A program made the position numbers and the translations under genes. A stretch of 32,887 bases of DNA from Marinilabiliales bacterium (lineage in GTDB: Bacteria > Bacteroidota > Bacteroidia > Bacteroidales > PUMT01): positions 1 through 32,887 of the forward strand of contig REEN01000068.1 in the NCBI GenBank assembly GCA_007695015.1, read 5' to 3'. Below the pieces are notes generated by a model. The model searched no databases, was not told where the DNA came from, and was given only the letters and a program-made list of their open reading frames with translations. Each line of letters begins with the position of its first letter. Position 1 is the first letter of the stretch. This document shows, one piece after another, positions 7,522-15,566 of this stretch.

Positions 7522-9951
7522 ATGAAATACGGATTTTTTGATGATGAAAAAAGGGAGTATGTGATAACCGATCCTGTAACTCCCTGGCCCTGGATAAACT
7601 ACCTGGGGAACGAAGATTTCTTTTCGCTTATCTCCAACACTGCCGGCGGGTATTCCTTTTATAAGGATGCCAAATTCAGGAGACTGACCCGTTACAGGTA
7701 CAACAATGTGCCGATGGACAACGGCGGCCGCTATTTTTATATAAATGACGGAGGCACCATCTGGTCGCCCGGCTGGAAACCGGTAAAGACGCCTCTCGAT
7801 GAATATGAGTGCCGGCACGGGATGAGCTACACGAGGATAAAGGGGGTAAAAAACGGACTGGAGGCTGAAGTCCTGTTTCTTGTGCCCCTGAAGGAGTGGT
7901 GTGAGGTGCAGGTGCTTACGCTGAAAAACAGGGGGAAGCAGAAGAAAAAGTTCAAACTGTTTTCCTTTGTCGAATGGTGCCTGTGGAATGCTGAAGATGA
8001 CCAGAACAACCTTCAGCGCAACCTGAACACCGGCGAGGTGGAGATTGACGGCTCCACACTTTATCATAAGACTGAATATAAGGATCGCAGGGATCATTAT
8101 GCATTTTATCATGTTAACCATCCATTAGACGGTTTCGATACCGACAGGGAAAGCTTCATGGGCCTGTACAATGAGTTTTCGGGTCCGGCAGCCGTTATCG
8201 AGGGCAGTCCCCGTAATTCCCATGCACACGGCTGGTCGCCGGTAGCCTCCCATTACCTGGAGATTGAACTTGATCCGGGGGAGACAAAAGAGCTTGTATT
8301 TGTCCTTGGCTATATTGAAAACCCCGACGAGTTGAAGTGGGAATCGGAGGGTGTGATAAACAAGACAAAGGCGAAGGAGCTTATCGGCAGGTATGACACT
8401 CCCGGGAAGGTAAATGCGGCTCTTGAAGGATTGCGGAAGTACTGGGACGAGCTACTTGGTGTTTACGTGCTTGAGAGCGGCGACGAAAAGCTTGACCGCA
8501 TGGTCAACATCTGGAACCAGTACCAGAACATGGTTACATTCAACATGTCGAGGTCGGCTTCGTTCTTCGAAGTGGGAATAGGCCGTGGGATGGGGTTCCG
8601 CGACAGCAACCAGGACCTGATCGGTTTTGTACATCTTGTGCCCGACCGGGCCCGGGAGAGGATCATCGACCTCGCCTCCACACAGTTTGAGGACGGAGGT
8701 GCATACCACCAGTACCAGCCCCTGACAAAGAGGGGAAACCATGCTGTAGGAGGCGACTTTAACGATGACCCCCTGTGGCTCATCCTTTCGACGACAGAAT
8801 ATATCAAGGAGACGGGTGATTACGGCATACTCGATGAAATGGTGCCCTTCGACAACGACGAGTCGCTTGCAAAGCCTCATTTTGACCACCTGAAGGCATC
8901 TTTTTACCATGTGGTGAACAACCTTGGGCCGCACGGACTGCCGCTAATAGGGCGGGCGGACTGGAACGATTGCATCAACCTGAACTGTTTTTCAACCGAC
9001 CCGAACGAATCGTTCCAGACAACGGAAAACAGGAAGGGCAGGACGGCTGAATCGATAATGATAGCAGGGTTATTCGTGGTGTACGGACGCGAATACATCA
9101 GGCTTTGCCGCCAGACGGGCCGTGTTGATGAGGCTGATGCGGCAGTCGGGCATGTGGACAGGATGGTGGAAACCATCAGGGAGCATGGCTGGGATGGCGA
9201 ATGGTTCCTGCGCGCATATGATTACTTTGGTAAAAAGGTTGGCAGCAAGGAAAACGAAGAGGGCAAGATATTCATTGAATCACAGGGATGGTGCTCAATG
9301 GCTGAGGTTGGCAAGGAGGAGGGAATGGTTGAGAAGGCGCTCGATTCGGTAAAGAAGTATCTTGACTGCGATTACGGCATTGTGCTTAACAATCCGGGAT
9401 TCACCCGTTATGTTATAGAATACGGCGAGATATCGACGTACCCGCCGGGTTATAAGGAAAATGCCGGCATCTTCTGCCATAACAACCCATGGATCATGAT
9501 AGGAGAGACAATGCTCGGGCGCGGTGAAATGGCATGGGACTATTACAGGAAGATATGCCCGGCCTACCTTGAGGAGATAAGTGACCTTCACAAGACCGAG
9601 CCCTACGTCTATGCTCAGATGATTGCCGGGAAGGATGCATTCAGGCCGGGTGAGGCGAAGAATTCATGGCTAACCGGGACCGCTGCATGGAATTATTATG
9701 CCATTACCCGCTATATTCTGGGAATACGGCCTGAGTATGACGGACTGGTTGTTGATCCGTGTATTCCGCGCGACTGGAAGGGGTTTGAGGTAACAAGGAA
9801 GTTACGTGGTGGTGAATACAGGATAAAGGTAACCAATCCCGACGGGGTGAATAAGGGTGTCAAGATTGTCAGGATGAACGGAAAGGAGATCGAGGGCAAC
9901 CTGCTTCCGCTTACCCCGGGTGTGAACCAGGTGGAGGTTATTATGGGTTAA
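7522..9951 (+). CDS. GH94 cellobiose phosphorylase-like enzyme
   Basis: 809 residues, the usual size for cellobiose phosphorylase. Family hallmarks run through the chain: [15 protein letters not shown] (2-16), [19 protein letters not shown] (21-39), [20 protein letters not shown] (42-61), [10 protein letters not shown] (81-90), the sugar-binding [12 protein letters not shown] (358-369), and [12 protein letters not shown] (476-487) whose WND aspartate D483 is at the position of the catalytic general acid. The reaction would be cellobiose (or a related beta-glucoside) + phosphate to alpha-glucose 1-phosphate + glucose in the cytoplasm, saving ATP compared with hydrolysis. No signal peptide is present, as expected. 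The cellobiose-type N-terminal half favours cellobiose over chitobiose or cyclic glucan, but the exact disaccharide cannot be fixed from sequence. It pairs with the upstream symporter. Confidence 0.92.
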   Translation: MKYGFFDDEKREYVITDPVTPWPWINYLGNEDFFSLISNTAGGYSFYKDAKFRRLTRYRYNNVPMDNGGRYFYINDGGTIWSPGWKPVKTPLDEYECRHGMSYTRIKGVKNGLEAEVLFLVPLKEWCEVQVLTLKNRGKQKKKFKLFSFVEWCLWNAEDDQNNLQRNLNTGEVEIDGSTLYHKTEYKDRRDHYAFYHVNHPLDGFDTDRESFMGLYNEFSGPAAVIEGSPRNSHAHGWSPVASHYLEIELDPGETKELVFVLGYIENPDELKWESEGVINKTKAKELIGRYDTPGKVNAALEGLRKYWDELLGVYVLESGDEKLDRMVNIWNQYQNMVTFNMSRSASFFEVGIGRGMGFRDSNQDLIGFVHLVPDRARERIIDLASTQFEDGGAYHQYQPLTKRGNHAVGGDFNDDPLWLILSTTEYIKETGDYGILDEMVPFDNDESLAKPHFDHLKASFYHVVNNLGPHGLPLIGRADWNDCINLNCFSTDPNESFQTTENRKGRTAESIMIAGLFVVYGREYIRLCRQTGRVDEADAAVGHVDRMVETIREHGWDGEWFLRAYDYFGKKVGSKENEEGKIFIESQGWCSMAEVGKEEGMVEKALDSVKKYLDCDYGIVLNNPGFTRYVIEYGEISTYPPGYKENAGIFCHNNPWIMIGETMLGRGEMAWDYYRKICPAYLEEISDLHKTEPYVYAQMIAGKDAFRPGEAKNSWLTGTAAWNYYAITRYILGIRPEYDGLVVDPCIPRDWKGFEVTRKLRGGEYRIKVTNPDGVNKGVKIVRMNGKEIEGNLLPLTPGVNQVEVIMG

Positions 9952-9988
9952 GGGAAATTTTTCCCAGGATACCGTCTGACAGGCAGAC
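9952..9988. terminator. Hairpins between convergent genes
   Basis: GGGAAA (9952-9957) with TTTCCC (9960-9965), then GTCTG (9974-9978) with CAGAC (9984-9988), fill the 40-bp gap between the GH94 gene and the convergent barrel gene. The first stem has Ts only in its loop, so this is a tentative bidirectional terminator. Confidence 0.35.
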
Positions 9989-9991
9989 CGG

Positions 9992-11521
9992 CTACTCGCC
10001 GAACCTGAGGCGGAGGTTGATGCCTCCCATACCCATGCGTATCTGGCGGCTGCCAAGGTCGCCCAGCGGGTATTTTATGAAAGGCTCTATTATGGTGGTA
10101 TAGTTGCCGCCCGAAATAGTGTAACCGAAGGAGAGGTTCAGCAGCCGTGCCGGGTCGAACCGTGAAAAGGGGCCGTAGCTGGCAGTTACATCTGAGACCA
10201 CCCTTGAACTTAGCTGGCGGTAACTACCGTCAGCCGGTGAGTAATAAGCCTGTTCAACATACGCGATCTCCTCTCCGGTTATTTTCTGCTGAAGATATAG
10301 CAGTGATGAGAAGCCTGCCTCAACGTACATTTGCCTTCGGGTGGTTTCCATGAGCTGGTACTGGATGTTTACAGGGATGTCAACGGCCATGATCTCGAAG
10401 GCCTGGTTGCTGTATGATCTATGAAGCTGATAGCCTGCATCTTCCGGCATGCTGGAGTAGTATTTACTGCTACTCCGGCTTCGTAGCGGCATATTGTCGA
10501 CCTCGAACTGCTGGTAGGCCAGCAGAAGTCCCGATTTAACCGTGAATTGCCGGGAGAGCCTGTACTCGGAACTTGCGCCTGCCGAAAAACCCATGCCGCT
10601 GGCCAGTTGCTGTTCGGCGTAAGTGAGCATGGGGCCTGCAGCGACTCCCCACCTTAATGCCCTGTGGCCGGCAGGTTCATCCACGGGTGTCCCGTAAAGG
10701 GGCATCTCCTGAAATAGTTGCCCGGCATCGGCAATAACCGGGACGTCTGGCTCATGGCGCAGACTGTCAACGGGGGGTTCGCGGCCGGGGTCCTCTGTCG
10801 CAACGGTAGCGGCTTCTGCGAGGGCAGAGGGTATGACGGCACCGGTACGCTCTGCTGCAGCAACCGGGACAGTTGGTGTTATGACGGTGGCGGTGTCATC
10901 AGAGAGGGCCGGGGGCATTGTAACTGCATGAGCGGTCCGGGGTTCCGGGGTGCCGGGAGTATGATCATCAGGAATTCCTGGTGGGATTATAACGGCCTGG
11001 GCGGTCCTGGGTTCCGGGGTGCCGGGAACGGCATCGGGGGTGTCGCGGTCCGGGACTCCTGCCGCGATGGTACCGGGATCTGCCATGGCGGGATCAGGCG
11101 GGGTGTCTGCCAGAGAAGATGCGGCTTGTTCATGAATGGGTTCCGCAGAAGGGGGTGTATCAGGAGCGACAGCAGAGGGGGCGCCTGCCTCAGCTGGCTC
11201 AGCAGGGGCGTCTGCCAGCGCCTCATGTTCTGCAGGGGCAGGGGAGGTTGCCGCGGCGTCTTCTTCCGCGAAAGCGGTATCTGAAACAGTTTTCTCAGCG
11301 ATCTGATCTTTTTCAGGCAGCATCAGAAGCACTGAAAAGGAGATGATCAGCAGCAGGGCGGCGGCAATACGGAGCAGCCAGGGCATGAGCCGCCTTGTTG
11401 ACGACGCATTCTGCCCGAGCGTGGACTGCATTGCTTCCCAGGCAGCGGGGTCGACGGGTTCGTCATGCTTGTCGAAGACCTCGCGCACCCTGTCGGCAAA
11501 TCTTTCATCAAACGGCTTCAT
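9992..11521 (-). CDS. Dual-membrane anti-sigma factor: cytoplasmic anti-sigma segment + TM + Pro/Ala linker + outer-membrane beta-barrel
   Basis: 509 residues from the ATG at 11521; the open frame continues upstream but that part lies inside the sigma gene and looks non-coding. Residues 1-45 (MKPFDERFADRVREVFDKHD, then EPVDPAAWEAMQ) are the short cytoplasmic helical segment seen in Bacteroidota anti-sigma proteins. Residues 46-68 are one hydrophobic membrane helix. Residues about 90-285 are a Pro/Ala/Glu-rich linker with a 23-residue repeat (166-188, 189-211). Residues about 288-509 are an outer-membrane beta-barrel of PorT/OmpW type ending in INLRLRFGE. One chain would thus span both membranes. 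It overlaps the ECF sigma gene by 14 nt. The architecture matches the dual membrane-spanning anti-sigma (Dma) proteins described in Bacteroides thetaiotaomicron, linked there to vesiculation; the regulon here is unknown. Confidence 0.82.
   Translation of the reverse strand: MKPFDERFADRVREVFDKHDEPVDPAAWEAMQSTLGQNASSTRRLMPWLLRIAAALLLIISFSVLLMLPEKDQIAEKTVSDTAFAEEDAAATSPAPAEHEALADAPAEPAEAGAPSAVAPDTPPSAEPIHEQAASSLADTPPDPAMADPGTIAAGVPDRDTPDAVPGTPEPRTAQAVIIPPGIPDDHTPGTPEPRTAHAVTMPPALSDDTATVITPTVPVAAAERTGAVIPSALAEAATVATEDPGREPPVDSLRHEPDVPVIADAGQLFQEMPLYGTPVDEPAGHRALRWGVAAGPMLTYAEQQLASGMGFSAGASSEYRLSRQFTVKSGLLLAYQQFEVDNMPLRSRSSSKYYSSMPEDAGYQLHRSYSNQAFEIMAVDIPVNIQYQLMETTRRQMYVEAGFSSLLYLQQKITGEEIAYVEQAYYSPADGSYRQLSSRVVSDVTASYGPFSRFDPARLLNLSFGYTISGGNYTTIIEPFIKYPLGDLGSRQIRMGMGGINLRLRFGE
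10889..11026 (-). repeat. 69-bp in-frame repeat coding the anti-sigma linker
   Basis: Two 69-bp units encode PGTPEPRTAQAV... and PGTPEPRTAHAV... (residues 166-188 and 189-211). The block GGTTCCGGGGTGCCGGGA recurs exactly 69 bp apart on the plus strand. Being a multiple of three, changes in copy number would alter linker length without breaking the frame. Confidence 0.85.
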
Positions 11522-12092
11522 GGCGGTTGTCTTTGATGTTTTTATTGTACAGTGCCCTGATAAGCGCTTTGGCCCTGCTAAGGGCCGACCGGGAAGTTCC
11601 GGGCGATATGCCCAGCATCCCGGCAATCTCATCATGGTTGTATCCCTCTACCTCGTAAAGGTTGAATATCATCCTGTAATTACCGGGCAGCCTGTCGAAC
11701 AGCGCAAGTATCGCTTCGGCATCGGCCGTTGTTTCTGAGCCGGGCAGATCGGCGGTATTGTGAACCTGGTCAATTTCTTCGGCGGTGTCGTAAGCGTTTA
11801 TCCTGAGGCGGTTCTGCCGGTTTGCCCTGTGGTGGTCGATTGCCGTGTTGACAAGGATCTTCCTGAACCAGCTCCTGAATGGTTTGCTGTCGTCGTACAC
11901 ACCTATGTTGTTGTAAACTTTCATAAACCCGTCGTTCAGAATTTCGATGGCATCTTCCCGGCTGTATGAGTACCGCAGGCATACCGACATGCCGAAGCCG
12001 AAATAAAGTCTGTAAAGCAATTCCTGGAAGCGCCGCTTCCCGCGCCTGCATCCCTGTATTATCTCCTGCTCCGTATATTGCCTGCTGGTCAA
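11508..12092 (-). CDS. ECF-type RNA polymerase sigma factor
   Basis: 194 residues. Region 2 covers about 20-90 (FQELLYRLYFGFGMSVCLRY, EDAIEILNDGFMKVYNNI, FRSWFRKILVNTAIDHHR). Region 4 covers about 125-180 (LPGNYRMIFNLYEVEGYNHDEIAGMLGISPGTSRSALSRAK), with the helix-turn-helix for the -35 element. Sigma-70 region 3 is absent, as in group IV sigma factors. The start is TTG at 12092: a TAA lies in frame four codons upstream and the next ATG would remove part of region 2. It overlaps the downstream anti-sigma/barrel gene by 14 nt, so it is most likely held at the membrane by that protein and released by an envelope signal. Its own promoter was not recognised in the 99-bp upstream gap. Confidence 0.92.
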   Translation of the reverse strand: MTSRQYTEQEIIQGCRRGKRRFQELLYRLYFGFGMSVCLRYSYSREDAIEILNDGFMKVYNNIGVYDDSKPFRSWFRKILVNTAIDHHRANRQNRLRINAYDTAEEIDQVHNTADLPGSETTADAEAILALFDRLPGNYRMIFNLYEVEGYNHDEIAGMLGISPGTSRSALSRAKALIRALYNKNIKDNRHEAV

Positions 12093-12191
12093 CTCTGCAG
12101 TTTATTGGTGTTATGACACATCCTTTTATACTGCAATATACTCAGTTTTATTATTCAGAATCACCTTAAATAATTATTTGCCAGTGTTTCA

Positions 12192-13241
12192 TTACGGCAC
12201 GATAACCGGAAATACATCGGAGCGGGGATAATCAGACAGCGATGTCTGGTTATTCCCGTTTATTGTCATGTAATAAATATTATTGATGTAACTGTCTCTT
12301 CTCGATGTAAAAACAATGAACCTGCCGTCACGGGTTACAACCGGACTTTCATCCCTTGTGCCGCTGTCGGTCAGCCTTTTCTTGTTTTTCCCGTTTCTGT
12401 TCATGATATATACATCGGGCAATTCGTTTTCCCAGGAAACATACACTATTCTTGTTCCGTCAGGTGTCCAGACAGGGTCGTGGTTGCCGTCGGGAGGCCA
12501 GCCCGGATATACCCGGGGAGAGACCGACGAGGTCAACTGGGTTACATTTTCACCTGTTATATCTGCCGTGAAGATCTGCCGGCTTCGGTCTTTACCGGTA
12601 GAATAGTAGGCAATGGTCTTCCCGTCGGGCGAAAGGACAGGGCAGCAGCCGCTGTCGATCAGCTTTCTTTTTCCTGAACCATCGGTATTCATAATGTATA
12701 TGCTTCTGGTAGAATAATCTTCTCCCCTTTTGCCAAAGATTATCCTGTTATCATGTGTGAATATCCCGCAGGATTTTTTTCCGCTGTAAGTAAGGATATT
12801 CCTGGCCCCGGTCACCATATCATATGTTACGGCATCTCCTTCTTTGAAGTACAGGATCCTGTTGTCGTCGTGCGACCAGGAGAGGGAACCAATTTGGCCC
12901 TCTGTCCCGTCAATCAGCCTGAGGTCTGACCCGTCAGCATTTATTGCATAAAGCTCATTACCCTTGTGAGTGAACAGAACTGTGCTTCCCCAGTTGGAGA
13001 TCACAGGTTTCCTGCAGCCTGTAGACAGTCCCGACAGCCTTGTCTGCCGGGATCCGTCATTATTCATACTGTAGAGGTGCCACGCAGCGCTGTTATCTTC
13101 CCGGCGGGATATAAACAACACCTGTGATGCACTGGATGAAAAGCCCCAGTGCTGGTCATCCATAACAATGTCATCAGCTTTATCACAGCCGGAGGTTGCA
13201 AAAGAAACAAGCAATATAAACAGTGATATGAACCTTTTCAT
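12192..13241 (-). CDS. TolB-like beta-propeller lipoprotein
   Basis: 349 residues. The N-terminus MKRFISLFILLVSFATSGC is a lipoprotein signal with the lipidated cysteine at C19. The rest is built of PD40/WD40-like repeats of the TolB type, with recurring blocks such as HLYSMNNDGSRQTRLS, SPDGKTIAYYSTG, IFTADITGENVTQLT, VWTPDGTRIVYVSWE and IYYMTINGNNQTSLSDYP. This makes a six-bladed propeller probable. TolB-type propellers bind proteins or glycans at the cell envelope, but this one lacks the TolB N-terminal domain, so it is not TolB itself. It follows the LVIVD lipoprotein gene by 8 nt, forming an operon; the ECF sigma gene lies 99 bp downstream on the same strand and could be co-transcribed. 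Confidence 0.85.
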   Translation of the reverse strand: MKRFISLFILLVSFATSGCDKADDIVMDDQHWGFSSSASQVLFISRREDNSAAWHLYSMNNDGSRQTRLSGLSTGCRKPVISNWGSTVLFTHKGNELYAINADGSDLRLIDGTEGQIGSLSWSHDDNRILYFKEGDAVTYDMVTGARNILTYSGKKSCGIFTHDNRIIFGKRGEDYSTRSIYIMNTDGSGKRKLIDSGCCPVLSPDGKTIAYYSTGKDRSRQIFTADITGENVTQLTSSVSPRVYPGWPPDGNHDPVWTPDGTRIVYVSWENELPDVYIMNRNGKNKKRLTDSGTRDESPVVTRDGRFIVFTSRRDSYINNIYYMTINGNNQTSLSDYPRSDVFPVIVP

Positions 13242-13249
13242 ATTGGGTT

Positions 13250-14530
13250 TTATTTTTCCCCTGTTACCCTTATGTGACTGAGCAGCCTGATGTCGCCCAG
13301 GTCTGAGTAGTCGTACTGGAAGAGTCCGTCATGCCCTATCATCATAAGAACGTTTCCGAGAGGGATAACGTCATAGGTGTCTATGTCGGGGAAGTGTGCT
13401 ATCATATTTGACGAGATGGCCAGGGGATTGGTGGCGTCATATATTTTAAGTCCGTCAGCCCCGTCGCAGATGAACAGCACCGGGTGGTCAATCCCGAGTC
13501 CGTGCGGGTTGAACATCGGGTATGACTTCAGCAGCCTTGGGTTCTTTATGTCGATAATGTCTATCACATCGAGCTGGTTGGCGGTTCCTCCGCAGTTGTT
13601 GCCCGACCGCAGTGTTACATAGGCTATGTCGTTGGCAACGACAACGGGGTCGCATGAATTGACATGGTCGAAGTCGGATACGAATTCGGGCTTTGCAGGG
13701 TTCGCGAGGCTGTAGATGAGCATGCCGGTGGTGGTGCCTATGAACAGGTGCTCATCATGCCTGAAGAGCGTCTCCATGTTTCGCCAGGTGGAGATGCTGT
13801 CAACGGCCGTTATGCCTTCAGGCACTGAAATGTCGAGTGTCTTGAGCATAAAAGGATTCGCGACGGAATAAAGGTAATGCTCATGCAGCATGAACCGTGC
13901 CATGCTGCCGGCAACACCCGCCACCGGTGGACCTGAACTCTGGAGGGCCATATCGGCGCTTGCCCTGAACATCCATGGTCCGCCCCATCCCCATGAGTTC
14001 GTTGGAAATCGCTCGGTGACTATCTTTGTCTGCCACCCTACCACAACCCCCAGCTCAGGATCGTATCCCGAAATGGGCCTTGGTTGCTCTATAGGGGGCA
14101 ATGTATTCGGGAAGGCATTTTCAAGGCGGCCGGCCTCGACCGGATCAAAGATGTCGCTTATGTCGATCGCCACCAGGTCAATAAAACTGTCGGCAAACAG
14201 TATGTTTCCCCTTATGGCTATGTCAACGTTGCCAGGGATCTCATAAAAGGTGAGCGGTACGGGATTCGATGGGTCTGCATTGTTAATGACGTGAATTCCC
14301 TCGTTGACCTCGTTAATAAAGAGCAGGTTATCCTTGAAATAGATCTTGCCGGGGTATTCGATGCCGCGGGTTTCGGCCGATTTGACGGCCGACCTGAATT
14401 CCTGGAAGCTCATGTATATGGGCACATTGGCCTCGAAGGTGTAGGTCTCGTATTCTTTTTTTGTACATGCCTGGTAGATGGCCGGGATGGCCAGCAGGGC
14501 AAACAGCAGCAGCCGTACGTTCTTTTTCAT
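13250..14530 (-). CDS. LVIVD-repeat beta-propeller lipoprotein
   Basis: 426 residues from the ATG at 14530, which gives the signal MKKNVRLLLFALLAIPAIYQAC with lipidated C22; an upstream ATG at 14575 would put 15 polar residues before the signal. Repeats of the LVIVD type are visible: INEVNEGIHVINNADPSNPV, ADSFIDLVAIDISDIFDPVE, IGTTTGMLIYSLANPAKPEF, LDVIDIIDIKNPRLLKSYP and CDGADGLKIYDATNPLA. They are expected to fold as a beta-propeller on the cell surface or in the periplasm. No enzymatic motif is seen; a binding or scaffold role is likely. It is the first gene of an operon with the TolB-like lipoprotein. Confidence 0.86.
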   Translation of the reverse strand: MKKNVRLLLFALLAIPAIYQACTKKEYETYTFEANVPIYMSFQEFRSAVKSAETRGIEYPGKIYFKDNLLFINEVNEGIHVINNADPSNPVPLTFYEIPGNVDIAIRGNILFADSFIDLVAIDISDIFDPVEAGRLENAFPNTLPPIEQPRPISGYDPELGVVVGWQTKIVTERFPTNSWGWGGPWMFRASADMALQSSGPPVAGVAGSMARFMLHEHYLYSVANPFMLKTLDISVPEGITAVDSISTWRNMETLFRHDEHLFIGTTTGMLIYSLANPAKPEFVSDFDHVNSCDPVVVANDIAYVTLRSGNNCGGTANQLDVIDIIDIKNPRLLKSYPMFNPHGLGIDHPVLFICDGADGLKIYDATNPLAISSNMIAHFPDIDTYDVIPLGNVLMMIGHDGLFQYDYSDLGDIRLLSHIRVTGEK

Positions 14531-14662
14531 TTTCGGGCAGGGGTTAGGTTTGACAAAGTTTTCTCTTATACCCAATACGTAAGAACAGGTGTTACTGCTG
14601 CAACAACGTTAATTATTTTTGGTAATTTACTCCGGGTGAACTATTTTTGTGTTGGCTTAAGA

Positions 14663-14771
14663 GGATCTGCCGGCTCTGATCAGCCGGCACCCTGATTTGC
14701 CGGTTCGCTGATCTGCCGGCTACATAATCTGTCGACACCCAGGTTTGCCGGTTCCCTGATTTGCCGGAACC
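14663..14771. repeat. Degenerate short repeats (consensus CTGATTTGCCGG)
   Basis: At least six imperfect copies of a CTGATyTGCCGGnnC block occur between the LVIVD gene and tRNA-Val (near 14664, 14679, 14692, 14708, 14741 and 14756), spaced irregularly by about 13-33 bp. Each contains the CCGG core. No gene is seen in 14531-14835. Confidence 0.7.
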
Positions 14772-14835
14772 ATGGCGTGGAGGCACCATGATACGCTGGT
14801 TCGCTGGCTTGAGCCGGGATGTTCTTTTGATTTAC

Positions 14836-14910
14836 GGGCTGTTAACTCAGTTGGTTTAGAGTGTCACCTTGACAGGGTGGAAGTCACTGGTTCGAGTCCA
14901 GTACAGCCCA
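14836..14910 (+). tRNA. tRNA-Val (GAC anticodon)
   Basis: Acceptor GGGCTGT (14836-14842) pairs with ACAGCCC (14903-14909), discriminator A14910, CCA not encoded. The anticodon stem TCACC/GGTGG encloses loop TTGACAG (anticodon GAC). The T-loop is TTCGAGT. A hairpin terminator follows. Confidence 0.94.
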
Positions 14911-14915
14911 CAGAC

Positions 14916-14963
14916 AAAGGCCTGCATGTTATCCTTTGGTAACGGGCAGGCTTTGTGTTTTTT
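14916..14963 (+). terminator. Terminator of tRNA-Val
   Basis: AAAGGCCTGC (14916-14925) pairs with GCAGGCTTT (14946-14954) with one bulged base; GTTA/TAAC pair inside, and TGTGTTTTTT follows. It overlaps the promoter of the next gene. Confidence 0.65.
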
Positions 14964-14984
14964 ACAGTCTGTTCATTATCTTTG
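14952..14984 (+). promoter_or_regulatory. Promoter of the dCMP deaminase gene
   Basis: TTTG at 14952-14955, 21-nt spacer, TATCTTTG at 14977-14984: a full match to the Bacteroidetes promoter consensus. The ATG lies 40 nt downstream. Confidence 0.75.
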
Positions 14985-15024
14985 CACCAGTCCGCACCTC
15001 ATTAAAATTCTGGTAATTTCAGAT

Positions 15025-15471
15025 ATGAGCAATAAAGATGATATAAAACCTTACGGGGAAAGGCAGGCTGAGTTCGACCGCCGTTACCTGAAGATGGCCC
15101 GCATATGGGCCGGGAATTCATATTGTGAGCGCCGGCAGGTCGGGGCGCTGATAGTTAAGAACAAGATGATCATTTCCGACGGCTACAACGGCACACCCTC
15201 GGGTTTTGAGAACGTGTGCGAGGATGAGACCGGCCGCACCAAACCTTATGTGCTCCACGCTGAGGCAAATGCGATCACAAAGGTTGCCAAGTCGAATAAT
15301 AGCAGCGAGAATTCAACGTTATACATAACCGCAGCACCTTGCCTTGAATGTTCCAAGCTGATAATCCAGGCAGGGATAAAAAGGGTTGTCTATTTTGATG
15401 CTTACCGCATGGACGACGGGGTGCAGCTATTGGAACGGGCCGGCATCGAGATGGTCCAGATTGACGAGTAG
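15025..15471 (+). CDS. Deoxycytidylate (dCMP) deaminase family protein
   Basis: 148 residues from the ATG at 15025; the longer frame to 14869 overlaps the tRNA and promoter. Zinc site: H78-A-E80 (LHAEANA) with P105-C106-L-E-C109 (APCLECSK); E80 is the proton shuttle. The substrate-binding GYNGTPSG (53-60) and SYCERRQVGA (32-41) are typical of dCMP deaminase/ComEB. It converts dCMP to dUMP in the cytoplasm for dTMP synthesis. The next gene encodes an S41 protease, an arrangement often seen in Bacteroidota. A perfect 8-bp inverted repeat lies in the gap between them. Confidence 0.92.
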   Translation: MSNKDDIKPYGERQAEFDRRYLKMARIWAGNSYCERRQVGALIVKNKMIISDGYNGTPSGFENVCEDETGRTKPYVLHAEANAITKVAKSNNSSENSTLYITAAPCLECSKLIIQAGIKRVVYFDAYRMDDGVQLLERAGIEMVQIDE

Positions 15472-15505
15472 GCAGTACATGTAATGGGTAGAATTTTGCA
15501 CACGC

Positions 15506-15538
15506 CCACATGGTTGTAGAATGACTGGTTCCATGTGG
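15506..15538. repeat. Inverted repeat between dCMP deaminase and protease genes
   Basis: CCACATGG (15506-15513) and CCATGTGG (15531-15538) are perfect 8-bp arms separated by 17 bp, followed within a few bases by a short T run. It could be a weak terminator or an operator for the protease gene at 15567. Confidence 0.55.
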
Positions 15539-15566
15539 CCATAGATTTTTAAATCAAGTAAATATT

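Noticed and set aside
7504-8121. 205-codon frame antisense to the GH94 gene
   Set aside because: The GH94 gene has continuous family signature across this part; the antisense product shows no domain.
10718-11284. 188-codon Gly/Arg-rich frame on the plus strand
   Set aside because: It is antisense to the Pro/Ala-rich linker of the anti-sigma gene; GC-rich repeats on one strand leave the other open by chance, and it resembles no family.
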